Below are positions 1-8,086 of a stretch of 64,000 bases of DNA, one piece after another (position 1 is the stretch's first letter; each line of letters starts with the position of its first letter). The stretch is from Segatella copri (GTDB taxonomy: Bacteria > Bacteroidota > Bacteroidia > Bacteroidales > Bacteroidaceae). A model generated the notes under the pieces. That model saw only the letters and a program-made list of their open reading frames with translations. It was not told the origin of the DNA and made no database searches. Made by a program: the position numbers and the translations under genes. The stretch spans positions 1-64,000 of the forward strand of contig NZ_VZAD01000027.1 in assembly GCF_009495355.1 (NCBI RefSeq), read 5' to 3'.

Positions 1-54
1 CGTACGTACGGTGCAATGAGAGGTGCTGGGGGTAACTCCCCACATCTACTCTAT
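1..54 (+). mobile_element. 3' end of a group II intron (domains V-VI)
   Basis: The first bases (CGTACGTACGGTG) match the 3' strand of a group II intron domain V helix. A domain VI-like hairpin follows: 18-32 pairs with 37-51 around a TAAC loop, with two G.U pairs and a bulged C at 26. A48 is left unpaired between two paired bases, exactly as the branch-point adenosine should be, six bases before the presumed intron end (CTAT, about base 54). The reverse transcriptase gene and the rest of the intron would lie left of the window. Recognition rests on known bacterial intron structure; the exact 3' splice position is inferred. Confidence 0.72.
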
Positions 55-335
55 TTTAGTATGCATTTTCCAGTATCATAGGTTTAACCTATATCTTCTG
101 GTACCATCATAGCTACATTTTTCTTATTTGGAAGTTTTCAATAGGGCTGTTCTGTTTCCACATATCGTGGAGCATTCTGATGGCTGACTCACCATATCTT
201 GTAGTGCAATTGCTTGCATGATATGGGCTATTTTTAAAGTCTATAGAAAATATTTTTCTCGCAGACATGTTTTGTCGCTGAGATTTTTTATTTTTGCAGT
301 ATTAATTGGAATGTCAAACAATAAAGATAAAAAAT
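55..335. other. Intron-flanking intergenic region with weak hairpin and promoter
   Basis: No convincing coding frame is present. A hairpin with arms at 192-198 and 220-226 and an inner TGCAA/TTGCA pair is followed by a short T-run, so it could end a transcript entering from the intron side. TATTTTTG at 289-296 fits the Bacteroidota -7 element TAnnTTTG and lies about 40 bases before the next gene's ATG. No good -33 TTG is seen at the usual distance. Confidence 0.45.
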
Positions 336-866
336 ATGGATATAAAAGAATTGTTAGATCAGTTTACACTCTTTGACTCAGCAAAAGGGCAAAGAGCAGA
401 ACTTCCTGCTGTGGAAGGCAATTATATCGTGGTGTTAAAGGCTGGCTGTAATATTCCTGACGTTTTGGGTAATTTCAAATATACAGAAGTCTCTTTGCAC
501 GGAGTGGATTATCGTGTGTTGTATACAGGTATAGCTTCTGATTTGAAAAGACGAATATGGACAAATCATCTGCATGGTAATGGAGGTAATTCTACGCTCA
601 GAAAAACTTTGGGCAGTTTGTTTGGATATCAGAAGATTCCTCGTGATAAAAATTACCAAATCAATAAAAAAACGAAGTTTGGTGCGGAAGATGAAAATAG
701 CTTGACCGGATGGATGGAGCGTAATTTGCTTTTTGCTTATCTTGCCAATGACAAGAGTAAAGAGTTGGAATCTTTTTTAATCGACAGTCTTTTGCCACCT
801 CTTAATGTGGAGGGCAGTAAGGCCGCAACTTTACAAAGAGTGCATGAACTGAGATGTGATAAGTAA
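336..866 (+). CDS. GIY-YIG nuclease family protein
   Basis: A 176-residue protein of the GIY-YIG endonuclease fold. The first motif is GNYIVVL, the second VLYTG with LKRRI after it supplying the conserved arginine, and the C-terminal motif ELESFLIDSLLPPLN keeps the catalytic-type Glu and the Asn of the family. A Gly/Ser/Thr-rich block (GGNSTLRKTLGSL) between them matches stand-alone Bacteroidota members. I prefer the ATG at 336 over the upstream TTG at 306 because the extra ten residues look non-conserved. It is followed after 19 bases by a WYL regulator, suggesting an operon. DNA cleavage is inferred from the fold; the substrate is unknown. A role in mobile-element control or DNA repair is possible. 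Confidence 0.8.
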   Translation: MDIKELLDQFTLFDSAKGQRAELPAVEGNYIVVLKAGCNIPDVLGNFKYTEVSLHGVDYRVLYTGIASDLKRRIWTNHLHGNGGNSTLRKTLGSLFGYQKIPRDKNYQINKKTKFGAEDENSLTGWMERNLLFAYLANDKSKELESFLIDSLLPPLNVEGSKAATLQRVHELRCDK

Positions 867-885
867 GAAGTAAACAGTTCCTGTT

Positions 886-1851
886 ATGGCAAGACAAATA
901 GATGGCATTCGTCGAATGTTGCTTATCATCAATAAGATTTATGCAACCAATGGTCAGTATGGGGACAGCTGTGTTTCCGTACATGAACTATTGAGTTATA
1001 TTAATGACCATGTGGATGCTCCTATCTCAGAAAGAACTCTGCAAAGAGACATCAATGACATAGAAATGCTGTTTCATATAGAAATTTCCTTTGATAGGGC
1101 AACGAATAGTTATCGCATCAATGAGAGGTTTTCGAGCAGGGAGGATAGGCTTTCTGAAATGCTCCTTAACTTCGAATTGCTCAATGCCGTGGATGAAAGT
1201 CCTAACATGAGGTCGTATATCTTGCCAGAGCATCATCGGGCTGTCTTCAGCAAGTATATGCCTCAACTGATATATGCGGTGAGGAATCAGCATACCATCT
1301 CTTTCCAATATGTCCTTTATCGACATGGAGGTGAGGTGATAACGAAAGAGAATATCTTGCCTCATTATATCAAGGAATCTAACCAACTGTGGTATGTTTT
1401 GGCTTATGATGCAGATGGATATCAGCTAAAGGCATATGGCATTGATAGAATCCGCAATCTGGTGGTGCATGATACCCTGTTTGAACGAAACGTAGATATT
1501 GATGTGAATGGGATGTATCGTGATTGTTATGGTATTTGGAATGATGAGAGTTTGCCCGTAGAGGAGGTTATCTTGCAATATGATAATAGGGATGGCTATT
1601 TCTTGAAGGCAATGCCGCTGCATCATACTCAGAGGGTTTTAGTGGATGATGGTAAAGTGTTCAAGATTTCTGTGCATGTCAAGATTACCAACGACTTTGT
1701 GATGGCATTGTTGTCTCGAAGCCGTTCTTTGGAAGTGATTGCGCCGATGCATCTCAGAAAACGAATGATGGATGTTTATAGGGAGGCTTTGGTAAGAAAT
1801 TCTGTACCAAATGATATGTTTAATAATAATAATGTAGAATCGAATAAATAG
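886..1851 (+). CDS. WYL-domain transcriptional regulator
   Basis: A 321-residue protein. Residues 1-75 form a winged-helix DNA-binding region (SERTLQRDINDIEMLF resembles the recognition helix of DeoR/HTH_11 regulators). Residues about 125-205 are the ligand-sensing WYL domain with the signature QLWYVLAYD and the following RIRNL segment; a C-terminal WCX-like extension ends in MALLSRSRSLEVIAP. WYL proteins often control DNA-damage responses and phage defence and may bind nucleic acid or nucleotide ligands. Its place directly after a GIY-YIG gene and next to a group II intron suggests an accessory module, but nothing in the sequence shows its target. Confidence 0.85.
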   Translation: MARQIDGIRRMLLIINKIYATNGQYGDSCVSVHELLSYINDHVDAPISERTLQRDINDIEMLFHIEISFDRATNSYRINERFSSREDRLSEMLLNFELLNAVDESPNMRSYILPEHHRAVFSKYMPQLIYAVRNQHTISFQYVLYRHGGEVITKENILPHYIKESNQLWYVLAYDADGYQLKAYGIDRIRNLVVHDTLFERNVDIDVNGMYRDCYGIWNDESLPVEEVILQYDNRDGYFLKAMPLHHTQRVLVDDGKVFKISVHVKITNDFVMALLSRSRSLEVIAPMHLRKRMMDVYREALVRNSVPNDMFNNNNVESNK

Positions 1852-1862
1852 TATTGTTGCCT

Positions 1863-2033
1863 ATGGATTACTTTTATGTTGATATAGAAACGGAACTGGG
1901 GGAGATGTTGACCTATTATGTAGCGGCGATGGATGAGGCTCAAGCCGAGGATTTTGCTACTGCTGCATTCGAGAATGGGGAAATAGAATGTATGGGGATA
2001 CAAATCGTAAGCATTTATGCTCATAGGGCATGA
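1863..2033 (+). CDS. Small acidic hypothetical protein (56 aa)
   Basis: An open frame of 56 codons starts at ATG 1863, 11 bases after the WYL stop codon, and ends TGA at 2033. The product starts MDYFYVDIETELGEMLTYYV, is rich in Asp, Glu and Tyr and has no signal peptide or membrane segment. Its close spacing, sensible composition and lack of competing frames support a third cistron of the GIY-YIG/WYL operon. I do not recognise a family. It could be a modulator of the regulator or an antitoxin-like partner; both are guesses. Confidence 0.5.
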   Translation: MDYFYVDIETELGEMLTYYVAAMDEAQAEDFATAAFENGEIECMGIQIVSIYAHRA

Positions 2034-2166
2034 TTTTGAACATTCGGGTATCTTTCTGCCTCTTATCACAACCAACTGTGATAACCTTCAACCAGATGCA
2101 GCCGGTGGAGAGAGACGGCAGAAGCATGAGGTCTTGCCGATGTGAAAAGTGGATATATAAAGAAAA

Positions 2167-2208
2167 TTCGTCCCCGATAGTTCTGTAAGTAGAACTGTCG
2201 GGGGCGAA
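2167..2208 (+). terminator. Long RNA hairpin after the WYL operon
   Basis: An 18-bp stem (2167-2184 with 2191-2208) closes a six-base loop. The two non-Watson-Crick positions are U.G pairs in plus-strand RNA but A.C mismatches in the other, so selection appears to act on the plus transcript. It follows the 56-aa gene by about 130 bases. There is no strong T-run, so it may be an mRNA 3'-end stabiliser rather than a pure intrinsic terminator. Confidence 0.55.
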
Positions 2209-2412
2209 ATTGTTAGAAAAAGATATAGAAATGTTAGTTGCCGATATTATCTTATGTATTTAATTTCTTTTTTTGATATCTTTAGCTCAGTGCCATCCAT
2301 ATATTCAATAGTGACACTTGTCATGACAAGTTTTTTAGCTGTCCAATTGTAAATGATGCAGTCCCAACAACCGCCACCTGTTTTTCCAGGTCTAATAGGT
2401 CCAGTATCTTTC

Positions 2413-2458
2413 CCCCCAGACCCTATATCAATCACCCAGGGTCTGGGGGAATTTTTCT
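2413..2458 (+). terminator. Intrinsic terminator, plus strand
   Basis: A perfect 12-bp GC-rich stem (2413-2424 with 2438-2449) with a 13-base loop is followed by AATTTTTCTTTT. The T-run is only on the plus side. No recognised gene lies between the previous hairpin and this one, so it ends either read-through from the WYL operon or a short untranslated RNA starting near 2290. Confidence 0.7.
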
Positions 2459-2534
2459 TTTACCAGATAAGCACGGAATTTGTCCGCTTAGGCATCTTTA
2501 CTGATGTTTTGAAACCGTCTGGGCCGAAAAGGCG

Positions 2535-2566
2535 TTTGCAGATGACAAAGAAATTGACTATCTTTG
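2535..2566 (+). promoter_or_regulatory. Promoter of the secreted zinc-ribbon gene
   Basis: TTTGCA begins at 2535 and TATCTTTG lies at 2559-2566 with 20 bases between, the standard Bacteroidota -33/-7 arrangement. It sits just after the terminator at 2413-2458 and 30 bases before the ATG at 2596, which supports that start over the longer open frame. Confidence 0.7.
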
Positions 2567-2595
2567 TCATACATTCAATAAATGATAAAAAGCCT

Positions 2596-3987
2596 ATGAA
2601 AAAGAAAATGACAAGCCTTTTGGCTTTGTTTTGCATGATGTTTTGTGCTGGTGCCTCAGCACAGAGTGCCTATCAGAAAGCCTACGACAAAGCTAAGTCG
2701 AAGTCGCTGGTGAATGCTCTTTCGTTCTCGTTGGAGAAGGATAAAGAGCGGCTGCGCAAAGCTGCCTACAAGTATCGTGAAGACATTCCGAAAGAGGTGC
2801 TCAAGATGGCAAAGAAAGACAATGCCATCCTGCATGGCACGTGGATACAGGGACAGACGAAGTCGTGGGACTTGTTTGGCAAGCCTTTGCCCATTCCTGA
2901 GGCTTATGTGCCCTTGTGCCGGTACAACGACTCTGTGTTTGCCATACGCAATACGATGATGGAAACTCAGCCCATCCAATTGTATAATGTGAACAGGGGT
3001 GTGATAAATGTTCTTGCCTACAGTCTCGACGGAATCGTCTATCAGCCTTTTCTGAACAGTGCCCTGTCTAATATCAAAGAGTCTTTTGGTTATTCGAACG
3101 TTTTGGCTTCGCTCGACGACAAATATTTCTTTTCGGTTATCGATATCAATGCTTTGAACTCTCTGCAGGTTGCCGACCTTTGCCGTAAGGATAGCGCCAA
3201 AGCAGAAAGCATGGAGTATGCCGACTATATGGATCGGTGGAAGCATTATTATTACACGAGTAAGGTGTCGGACGACAGAGAACTGTATAAGGATAATGTG
3301 TGGGTGCAAGATGCCGAAAGGTATTATGCCTTGGGCGAATACCGTAAGGCTTTGCACTGTATCGAGCAGTTTATGGCATTTGATATTGATGGTATGAACG
3401 ACCGAAACGGAATGTTCGCTTATGAACTGAAATATATGCAGCTGAAATGTTACAGGGAATTAAAGAAATACAATGATGTGCTCGCTGCTATGGACTATCT
3501 GAAGAGGGCCGACTATCTGGCCGACGGCATGTATTTTTCTCCTCAGTCGAAATCTATCGTCGTGTGTGCAGGTGTCTCGGAAGACGTAGAGACTAATTTT
3601 AAATCCAAGATGTTGACTTTGTGCAAGGAATGTCAGACTCTGCAGGAAGAGCGCGAACGCAACAATGCAATTTTTGCGGCAGCTCTCTTGGGTGCATTGG
3701 GCACCACGGTTTCCAACATCACTGGCAGCTGCAACCAGTCGTCTGGTGTGGCCTATTCGGGCGGTGGAGGTGCAGCCTCGTCGGCAAGTACGGCAGCGGC
3801 TGGCAGTTCTGCTTCTACCAAGACCGCTACCAGGTGTACTGCATGCAATGGCAAAGGCGTATGCCAGTCTTGCAAAAACCATCCAGGCAAAGCCACTTCC
3901 AGCTCCAAGGATCGTACTCCGTGTAAAGTCTGCGGTGGAAAAATCACCTGTCAATACTGTGGTGGCTCTGGATTCAAGAAACTCTGA
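2596..3987 (+). CDS. Secreted protein with C-terminal zinc-ribbon (hypothetical)
   Basis: A 463-residue protein starting MKKKMTSLLALFCMMFCAG, a clear signal peptide. The frame stays open 81 codons upstream, but promoter and terminator lie inside that part, so ATG 2596 is chosen. The middle (about 230-310) contains helical repeat-like segments with regular Tyr/Leu spacing (ALGEYRKALHCIEQF is TPR-like). A Gly/Ser/Ala linker leads to a DnaJ-like cysteine array near the end: CTACNGKGVC, CKVCGG and CQYCGGSGF. These CxxC pairs would bind zinc or form disulfides outside the cytoplasm. The family is not recognised and no function is claimed. It is transcribed toward a TonB receptor with its own promoter. 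Confidence 0.75.
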   Translation: MKKKMTSLLALFCMMFCAGASAQSAYQKAYDKAKSKSLVNALSFSLEKDKERLRKAAYKYREDIPKEVLKMAKKDNAILHGTWIQGQTKSWDLFGKPLPIPEAYVPLCRYNDSVFAIRNTMMETQPIQLYNVNRGVINVLAYSLDGIVYQPFLNSALSNIKESFGYSNVLASLDDKYFFSVIDINALNSLQVADLCRKDSAKAESMEYADYMDRWKHYYYTSKVSDDRELYKDNVWVQDAERYYALGEYRKALHCIEQFMAFDIDGMNDRNGMFAYELKYMQLKCYRELKKYNDVLAAMDYLKRADYLADGMYFSPQSKSIVVCAGVSEDVETNFKSKMLTLCKECQTLQEERERNNAIFAAALLGALGTTVSNITGSCNQSSGVAYSGGGGAASSASTAAAGSSASTKTATRCTACNGKGVCQSCKNHPGKATSSSKDRTPCKVCGGKITCQYCGGSGFKKL

Positions 3988-4047
3988 CCTCTCTGAATTC
4001 TCTTACTTCTGAACCTGCTAACCCTTCATTTTCCATATAAATGGGGA

Positions 4048-4078
4048 TTGCACAGTGCAGAAAAACTACGTACCTTTG
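4048..4078 (+). promoter_or_regulatory. Promoter of the TonB-dependent receptor gene
   Basis: TTG at 4048-4050, 20 bases of spacer and TACCTTTG at 4071-4078 form a near-consensus Bacteroidota promoter, about 56 bases before the ATG at 4134. No Fur-like palindrome is obvious around it. Confidence 0.75.
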
Positions 4079-4133
4079 CACCCGAAAACAGAAAACAACG
4101 AAAAAAATAATACAAGAAAAAAAGTAAAGGTAC

Positions 4134-6527
4134 ATGTCACAAAGAATCATGATGGGCGTTGCCATGATATTGGCAGCAGCCACAGGCAAGGCAGAGAGTA
4201 TTTCGGTGGATAGCAGTAAGGTGTACGACATAGACGAGGTGATCGTCGTGTCGCAACCCAAGGAGGCTTTCCGCCTGCGTCAGCAACCACTAAGCAGCAC
4301 TTCTTTCGGAAACTTCGAGATGAACAGGTTGGGAGCCCGCGACCTGCGCGAGCTGTCGTCGTATATCCCCAACTTCGTAATGCCCAACTATGGCAGCCGT
4401 CTCTCGTCGGCAGTCTATGTGAGAGGCATAGGCAGCCGTGTGAACAGTCCTGCCATCGGTGTGTATGTGGACGGAATACCCGTGATGAGCAAGTCGGCTT
4501 TCAATCTGCACACCTATCAGCTGAGTCGTGTGGACGTGCTGCGAGGTCCGCAGGGCACACTCTACGGACAGAATACCGAGGGCGGACTGGTGAGACTCTA
4601 TTCGCGCAATGCCTTCGACTATCAGGGCACCGACGTGAGGATAGGCTATGGCAGCCGTCGTTACAGCAATCTTGAGGCTTCGCACTATCAGCGTTTAGGA
4701 GACGACGTAGCCCTGATGGTGGGCGGATTCTACAATGCTCAGACAGGCTTCTTCCGCAATACCACCACGGGCGAGAGGGCTGACGACTACCAGGAGGCTG
4801 GCGGAAAGCTGATGCTGACCGGCAGACTGCATTCGGGATGGAAGGTGAATGTGACGGCAGACTATCAGTATGTAGACCAGAGTGCCTTCCCCTATGGATC
4901 GCTCGACCTGAATACGGGCAAGGCAGAGCAGCCAGCATCGACCTTCCCAGGCAGCTATCGCCGCAACAATCTCATCACCGGACTCACGCTGAGCTACGAT
5001 GCCAACACCTTCTCGCTGGCATCCACCACGAGCTATCAGTATCTGAAAGACCACATGTACATGGACCAGGACTATCTGGAGGCTGACTATATGCGCATGA
5101 TGCAGGACCAGTTGCAGAACGCTATGACACAGGAGTTCTCGCTGAAGAGCCGCAAACCCGTAGGAGGCGTGTGGCACTGGGCTGCGGGAGCCTTCTTCTC
5201 GGCACAATGGCTGAAGACCAACGGCCCCGTGTTCTTCGACTCTGCCATGACCACTCCCATAGGCAATGCCATACAGCAGCAGATGTATGGTGCCATGTTG
5301 CAGTCTATGGCCCAGCGCATGATGCGTCCCGGCATGACCCATGAACAGGCCCTCGCCCTGGCTGCACAGGTGATAGAGCAGGCTGGAGGCGTGAGCATGA
5401 ACGTGGAGATGGGAGCACCCGGAACCTACCATACACCCCAGTACAACATCGGCTTCTATCATGAGAGCAACATCGACATCACCCCACGACTGGTACTCAC
5501 CCTCGGTGCCCGCTACGACTATATGCTCACCAAGATACACTATGAGAGCATGGCATACATGAAGATGAATGCCAACGTGATGGGCTCAAAGGCTACGAAC
5601 ACGCTGCGCTCGATGCTCGACGGCAAGGCACACGATGGCTTCGAGCAACTGCTGCCCAAGCTGGGACTGAGCTACCGCTTAGGCTCAAAGGGCAGCAACG
5701 TGTATGCCACCCTGAGCAAAGGCTATCGCGCAGGAGGCTACAACATACAGATGTTCAGCGATATCCTGCAGACCGAACTCAACGCCAACCGCCAGCAGGC
5801 CATGAGAGGAAGCTACGATGTGCCCCATACACCGGAAGACTATGACAACGTGAACCACACCATCGCCTACAAGCCCGAGACCTCGTGGAACTATGAGGCG
5901 GGAACGCATCTCAACCTCATGGACGGCCAGTTGCATGTGGATGTGAGCACCTACTATATGAAGGTGAGAAACCAGCAACTGTCGGTGATGGCGGGCAACT
6001 ATGGTTTCGGACGTATGATGGTGAATGCCGGCAAGAGCCATACCTGCGGACTGGAGCTGTCGGCCAAGGGACAGTTCGTGGACGGACACTTGGACTGGAT
6101 GCTGTCGTATGGCTATACCCGTGCCGTGTTCGACGAGTATGTGGACGGTGAGGGCGATAAGGCTGTGAGCTACGAGGACAAGTACGTGCCCTATGTGCCA
6201 CAGCACACCCTGGCAGCCTCGGCCGACTATCGCTTCGACGTGGAAAAGCCTTGGCTGAGAAGCGTCACCCTCGGTGCCAACGTCAATGCACAGGGCAAGA
6301 CCTACTGGGACAACGCCAACACCTATGCGCAGAAGTTCTATGCCGTGGCAGGCGCACATATCGATGCCGACATGGGTAAGGTGGTGGTGAGCCTGTGGGG
6401 ACGCAACCTGAGCAATACCCGCTACAACACCTTCGCCGTGGACAATGCTGCCACAGGCACCAAGCAGTACTTTGCCCAGAGAGGCAATCCCATACAGTGT
6501 GGAGTGGATGTAAGAATGCATTTTTAG
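4134..6527 (+). CDS. TonB-dependent outer-membrane receptor
   Basis: A 797-residue protein with a short signal peptide (MSQRIMMGVAMILAAATGKA). A TonB-box-like segment (YDIDEVIVVSQP) is followed by a plug domain with the typical VDVLRGPQGTLYGQNTEGGLVRL motif region, and then a 22-strand-type barrel with alternating aromatic residues ending in an aromatic-rich strand (CGVDVRMHF). It lacks the carboxypeptidase-like N-terminal domain of SusC proteins and has no SusD partner beside it, so it resembles siderophore, heme or cobalamin receptors rather than glycan importers. The ligand cannot be read from the sequence. GC is higher and codon use stricter than in the genes to the left. Confidence 0.9.
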   Translation: MSQRIMMGVAMILAAATGKAESISVDSSKVYDIDEVIVVSQPKEAFRLRQQPLSSTSFGNFEMNRLGARDLRELSSYIPNFVMPNYGSRLSSAVYVRGIGSRVNSPAIGVYVDGIPVMSKSAFNLHTYQLSRVDVLRGPQGTLYGQNTEGGLVRLYSRNAFDYQGTDVRIGYGSRRYSNLEASHYQRLGDDVALMVGGFYNAQTGFFRNTTTGERADDYQEAGGKLMLTGRLHSGWKVNVTADYQYVDQSAFPYGSLDLNTGKAEQPASTFPGSYRRNNLITGLTLSYDANTFSLASTTSYQYLKDHMYMDQDYLEADYMRMMQDQLQNAMTQEFSLKSRKPVGGVWHWAAGAFFSAQWLKTNGPVFFDSAMTTPIGNAIQQQMYGAMLQSMAQRMMRPGMTHEQALALAAQVIEQAGGVSMNVEMGAPGTYHTPQYNIGFYHESNIDITPRLVLTLGARYDYMLTKIHYESMAYMKMNANVMGSKATNTLRSMLDGKAHDGFEQLLPKLGLSYRLGSKGSNVYATLSKGYRAGGYNIQMFSDILQTELNANRQQAMRGSYDVPHTPEDYDNVNHTIAYKPETSWNYEAGTHLNLMDGQLHVDVSTYYMKVRNQQLSVMAGNYGFGRMMVNAGKSHTCGLELSAKGQFVDGHLDWMLSYGYTRAVFDEYVDGEGDKAVSYEDKYVPYVPQHTLAASADYRFDVEKPWLRSVTLGANVNAQGKTYWDNANTYAQKFYAVAGAHIDADMGKVVVSLWGRNLSNTRYNTFAVDNAATGTKQYFAQRGNPIQCGVDVRMHF

Positions 6528-6591
6528 AAAAAAAGTGCAATAAGATAGTAACATTTTATACATAAATATTCCATAATCGCAAATTTTGTAT

Positions 6592-6599
6592 TACCTTTG
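6592..6599 (+). promoter_or_regulatory. Likely -7 element of the PurF-like gene
   Basis: TACCTTTG lies 41 bases before the ATG at 6641, in an AT-rich gap after the receptor gene. A matching -33 TTG is not evident, so strength is uncertain. Confidence 0.5.
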
Positions 6600-6640
6600 C
6601 ACCGGAATTTTGATTCTTACACACTTTAACATAAAATTTT

Positions 6641-8086
6641 ATGGGAGGCATTTTCGGGACAATATCCAAGAAAAGCTGTGTCGCAGACCTGTTCTACGGC
6701 ACAGATTATAATTCACATCTCGGCACACGTCGAGGCGGTTTGGCAACATTCAGCAAGGAGAAGGGATTCATACGGTCTATCCACAACCTGGAGAGTTCTT
6801 ACTTCCGTACCAAGTTTGAGCCATCACTCGACAAGTTCGAAGGCAGCACATCGGGTATCGGAGTCATCAGCGATACAGATGCCCAGCCACTCATCATGAA
6901 CTCGCATCTTGGCAGATTCGCCATCTGTACAGTGGCCAAGATTCTGAATATAGAGGAACTTACCAAGGACCTGCTCGACAAGAACATGCACTTTGCTGAA
7001 ATGTCGTCGGGCAAGACCAACCCTACGGAGCTCATCGCCTTGCTCATTATTCAAGGCAAGACCTTCAAAGAGGGTATCGAAAATGTATATCACCACATCA
7101 AGGGTTCCTGCACTATGCTCGTCCTGACCGAGGACGGCATTATCTGTGCACGCGACAGCTGGGGACGCACACCTATTATAATAGGTAAGAAGGAAGGCGC
7201 CTATGCGGCTTCGAGCGAGTCGACCTCGTTTCCTAATCTCGACTTCGAGGTGGAGTATAATGTAGGTCCGGGCGAGATTGTCAAGATCAAAGCCGACGGC
7301 ATGGAGCAGATACGTCCTGCCAACAAGCGCATGCAGGTTTGCTCATTCCTCTGGGTGTACTATGGTTTCCCTACATCTACCTACGAGGGCAGAAACGTGG
7401 AGGAAGTGCGCTTCAAGAATGGTTTCAACATGGCTAAGACCGACGGAGTGGAGGTGGACTGCTGCAGCGGTATCCCCGACTCGGGCACAGGTATGGCGAT
7501 GGGTTATGCTGCTGGTAAGCAAGTGCCTTACCAGCGTTGTATCGCCAAGTATACTCCCACCTGGCCACGTTCGTTCACACCTTCCAACCAGGCCATGCGC
7601 TCGTTGGTGGCCAAGATGAAACTCATCCCCAACAAGGATATGCTGAAAGGCAAGCGAGTGCTGTTCTGCGACGACAGTATCGTGCGAGGCACCCAGTTGC
7701 GCGACAATGTGAAGGTGCTCTTCGAACAGGCAGGACTCAAGGAGTGCCACATGCGTATTGCCTGTCCTCCATTGGTTTATGGTTGTCCGTTCATCAACTT
7801 CACCTCCTCAAAGAGCGACATGGAGCTGATCACACGCCGCATCATCGAGAAGTTTGAGGGCGATGCGAATAAGAACCTTGACAAATATGCCACCACAGGC
7901 TCGCCTGAATATGAGCGAATGGTGGCAGAGATAGCCCGACAGTTGGGATTGACCACATTGAAGTTCAATACCATCGAGCAGCTCATAGAGGCTATCGGAC
8001 TGCCCAAGTGCCAGGTGTGCACCCATTGTTTCGATGGAAGCAGCAAGCACTCTCTCGAGCAGTTGGCTGACGAAGAGGAAGCTTAA
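6641..8086 (+). CDS. PurF-like amidophosphoribosyltransferase lacking the nucleophile Cys
   Basis: A 481-residue homologue of glutamine PRPP amidotransferase. The N-terminal Ntn-hydrolase half begins MGGIFGTI where true PurF has MCGI, so the catalytic Cys that hydrolyses glutamine is replaced by Gly. Other family landmarks remain: HLGTRRGGLATF, NSHLGRFAI and ASSES. The phosphoribosyltransferase half keeps GIPDSGTGMAMGYA and the PRPP-binding loop VLFCDDSIVRGT, and ends with CQVCTHCF. The protein could use free ammonia or another amine, or be regulatory. This alternate form occurs in Bacteroidota alongside a canonical PurF, to my knowledge; none is seen here. The gene has its own -7 element and terminator, so it is monocistronic. 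Confidence 0.85.
   Translation: MGGIFGTISKKSCVADLFYGTDYNSHLGTRRGGLATFSKEKGFIRSIHNLESSYFRTKFEPSLDKFEGSTSGIGVISDTDAQPLIMNSHLGRFAICTVAKILNIEELTKDLLDKNMHFAEMSSGKTNPTELIALLIIQGKTFKEGIENVYHHIKGSCTMLVLTEDGIICARDSWGRTPIIIGKKEGAYAASSESTSFPNLDFEVEYNVGPGEIVKIKADGMEQIRPANKRMQVCSFLWVYYGFPTSTYEGRNVEEVRFKNGFNMAKTDGVEVDCCSGIPDSGTGMAMGYAAGKQVPYQRCIAKYTPTWPRSFTPSNQAMRSLVAKMKLIPNKDMLKGKRVLFCDDSIVRGTQLRDNVKVLFEQAGLKECHMRIACPPLVYGCPFINFTSSKSDMELITRRIIEKFEGDANKNLDKYATTGSPEYERMVAEIARQLGLTTLKFNTIEQLIEAIGLPKCQVCTHCFDGSSKHSLEQLADEEEA

Noticed and set aside
56..305. Possible exon fragment interrupted by the group II intron
   Set aside because: No open frame continues from the intron end; stops occur in all frames.
2247..2435. 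Minus-strand frame of 62 codons with a plausible C-terminal half
   Set aside because: It starts at GTG inside the stem of the plus-strand terminator, has no promoter and matches no family I know.
2353..2595. 81-codon N-terminal extension of the zinc-ribbon gene
   Set aside because: A terminator and a promoter lie inside it, and a good signal peptide starts at 2596.
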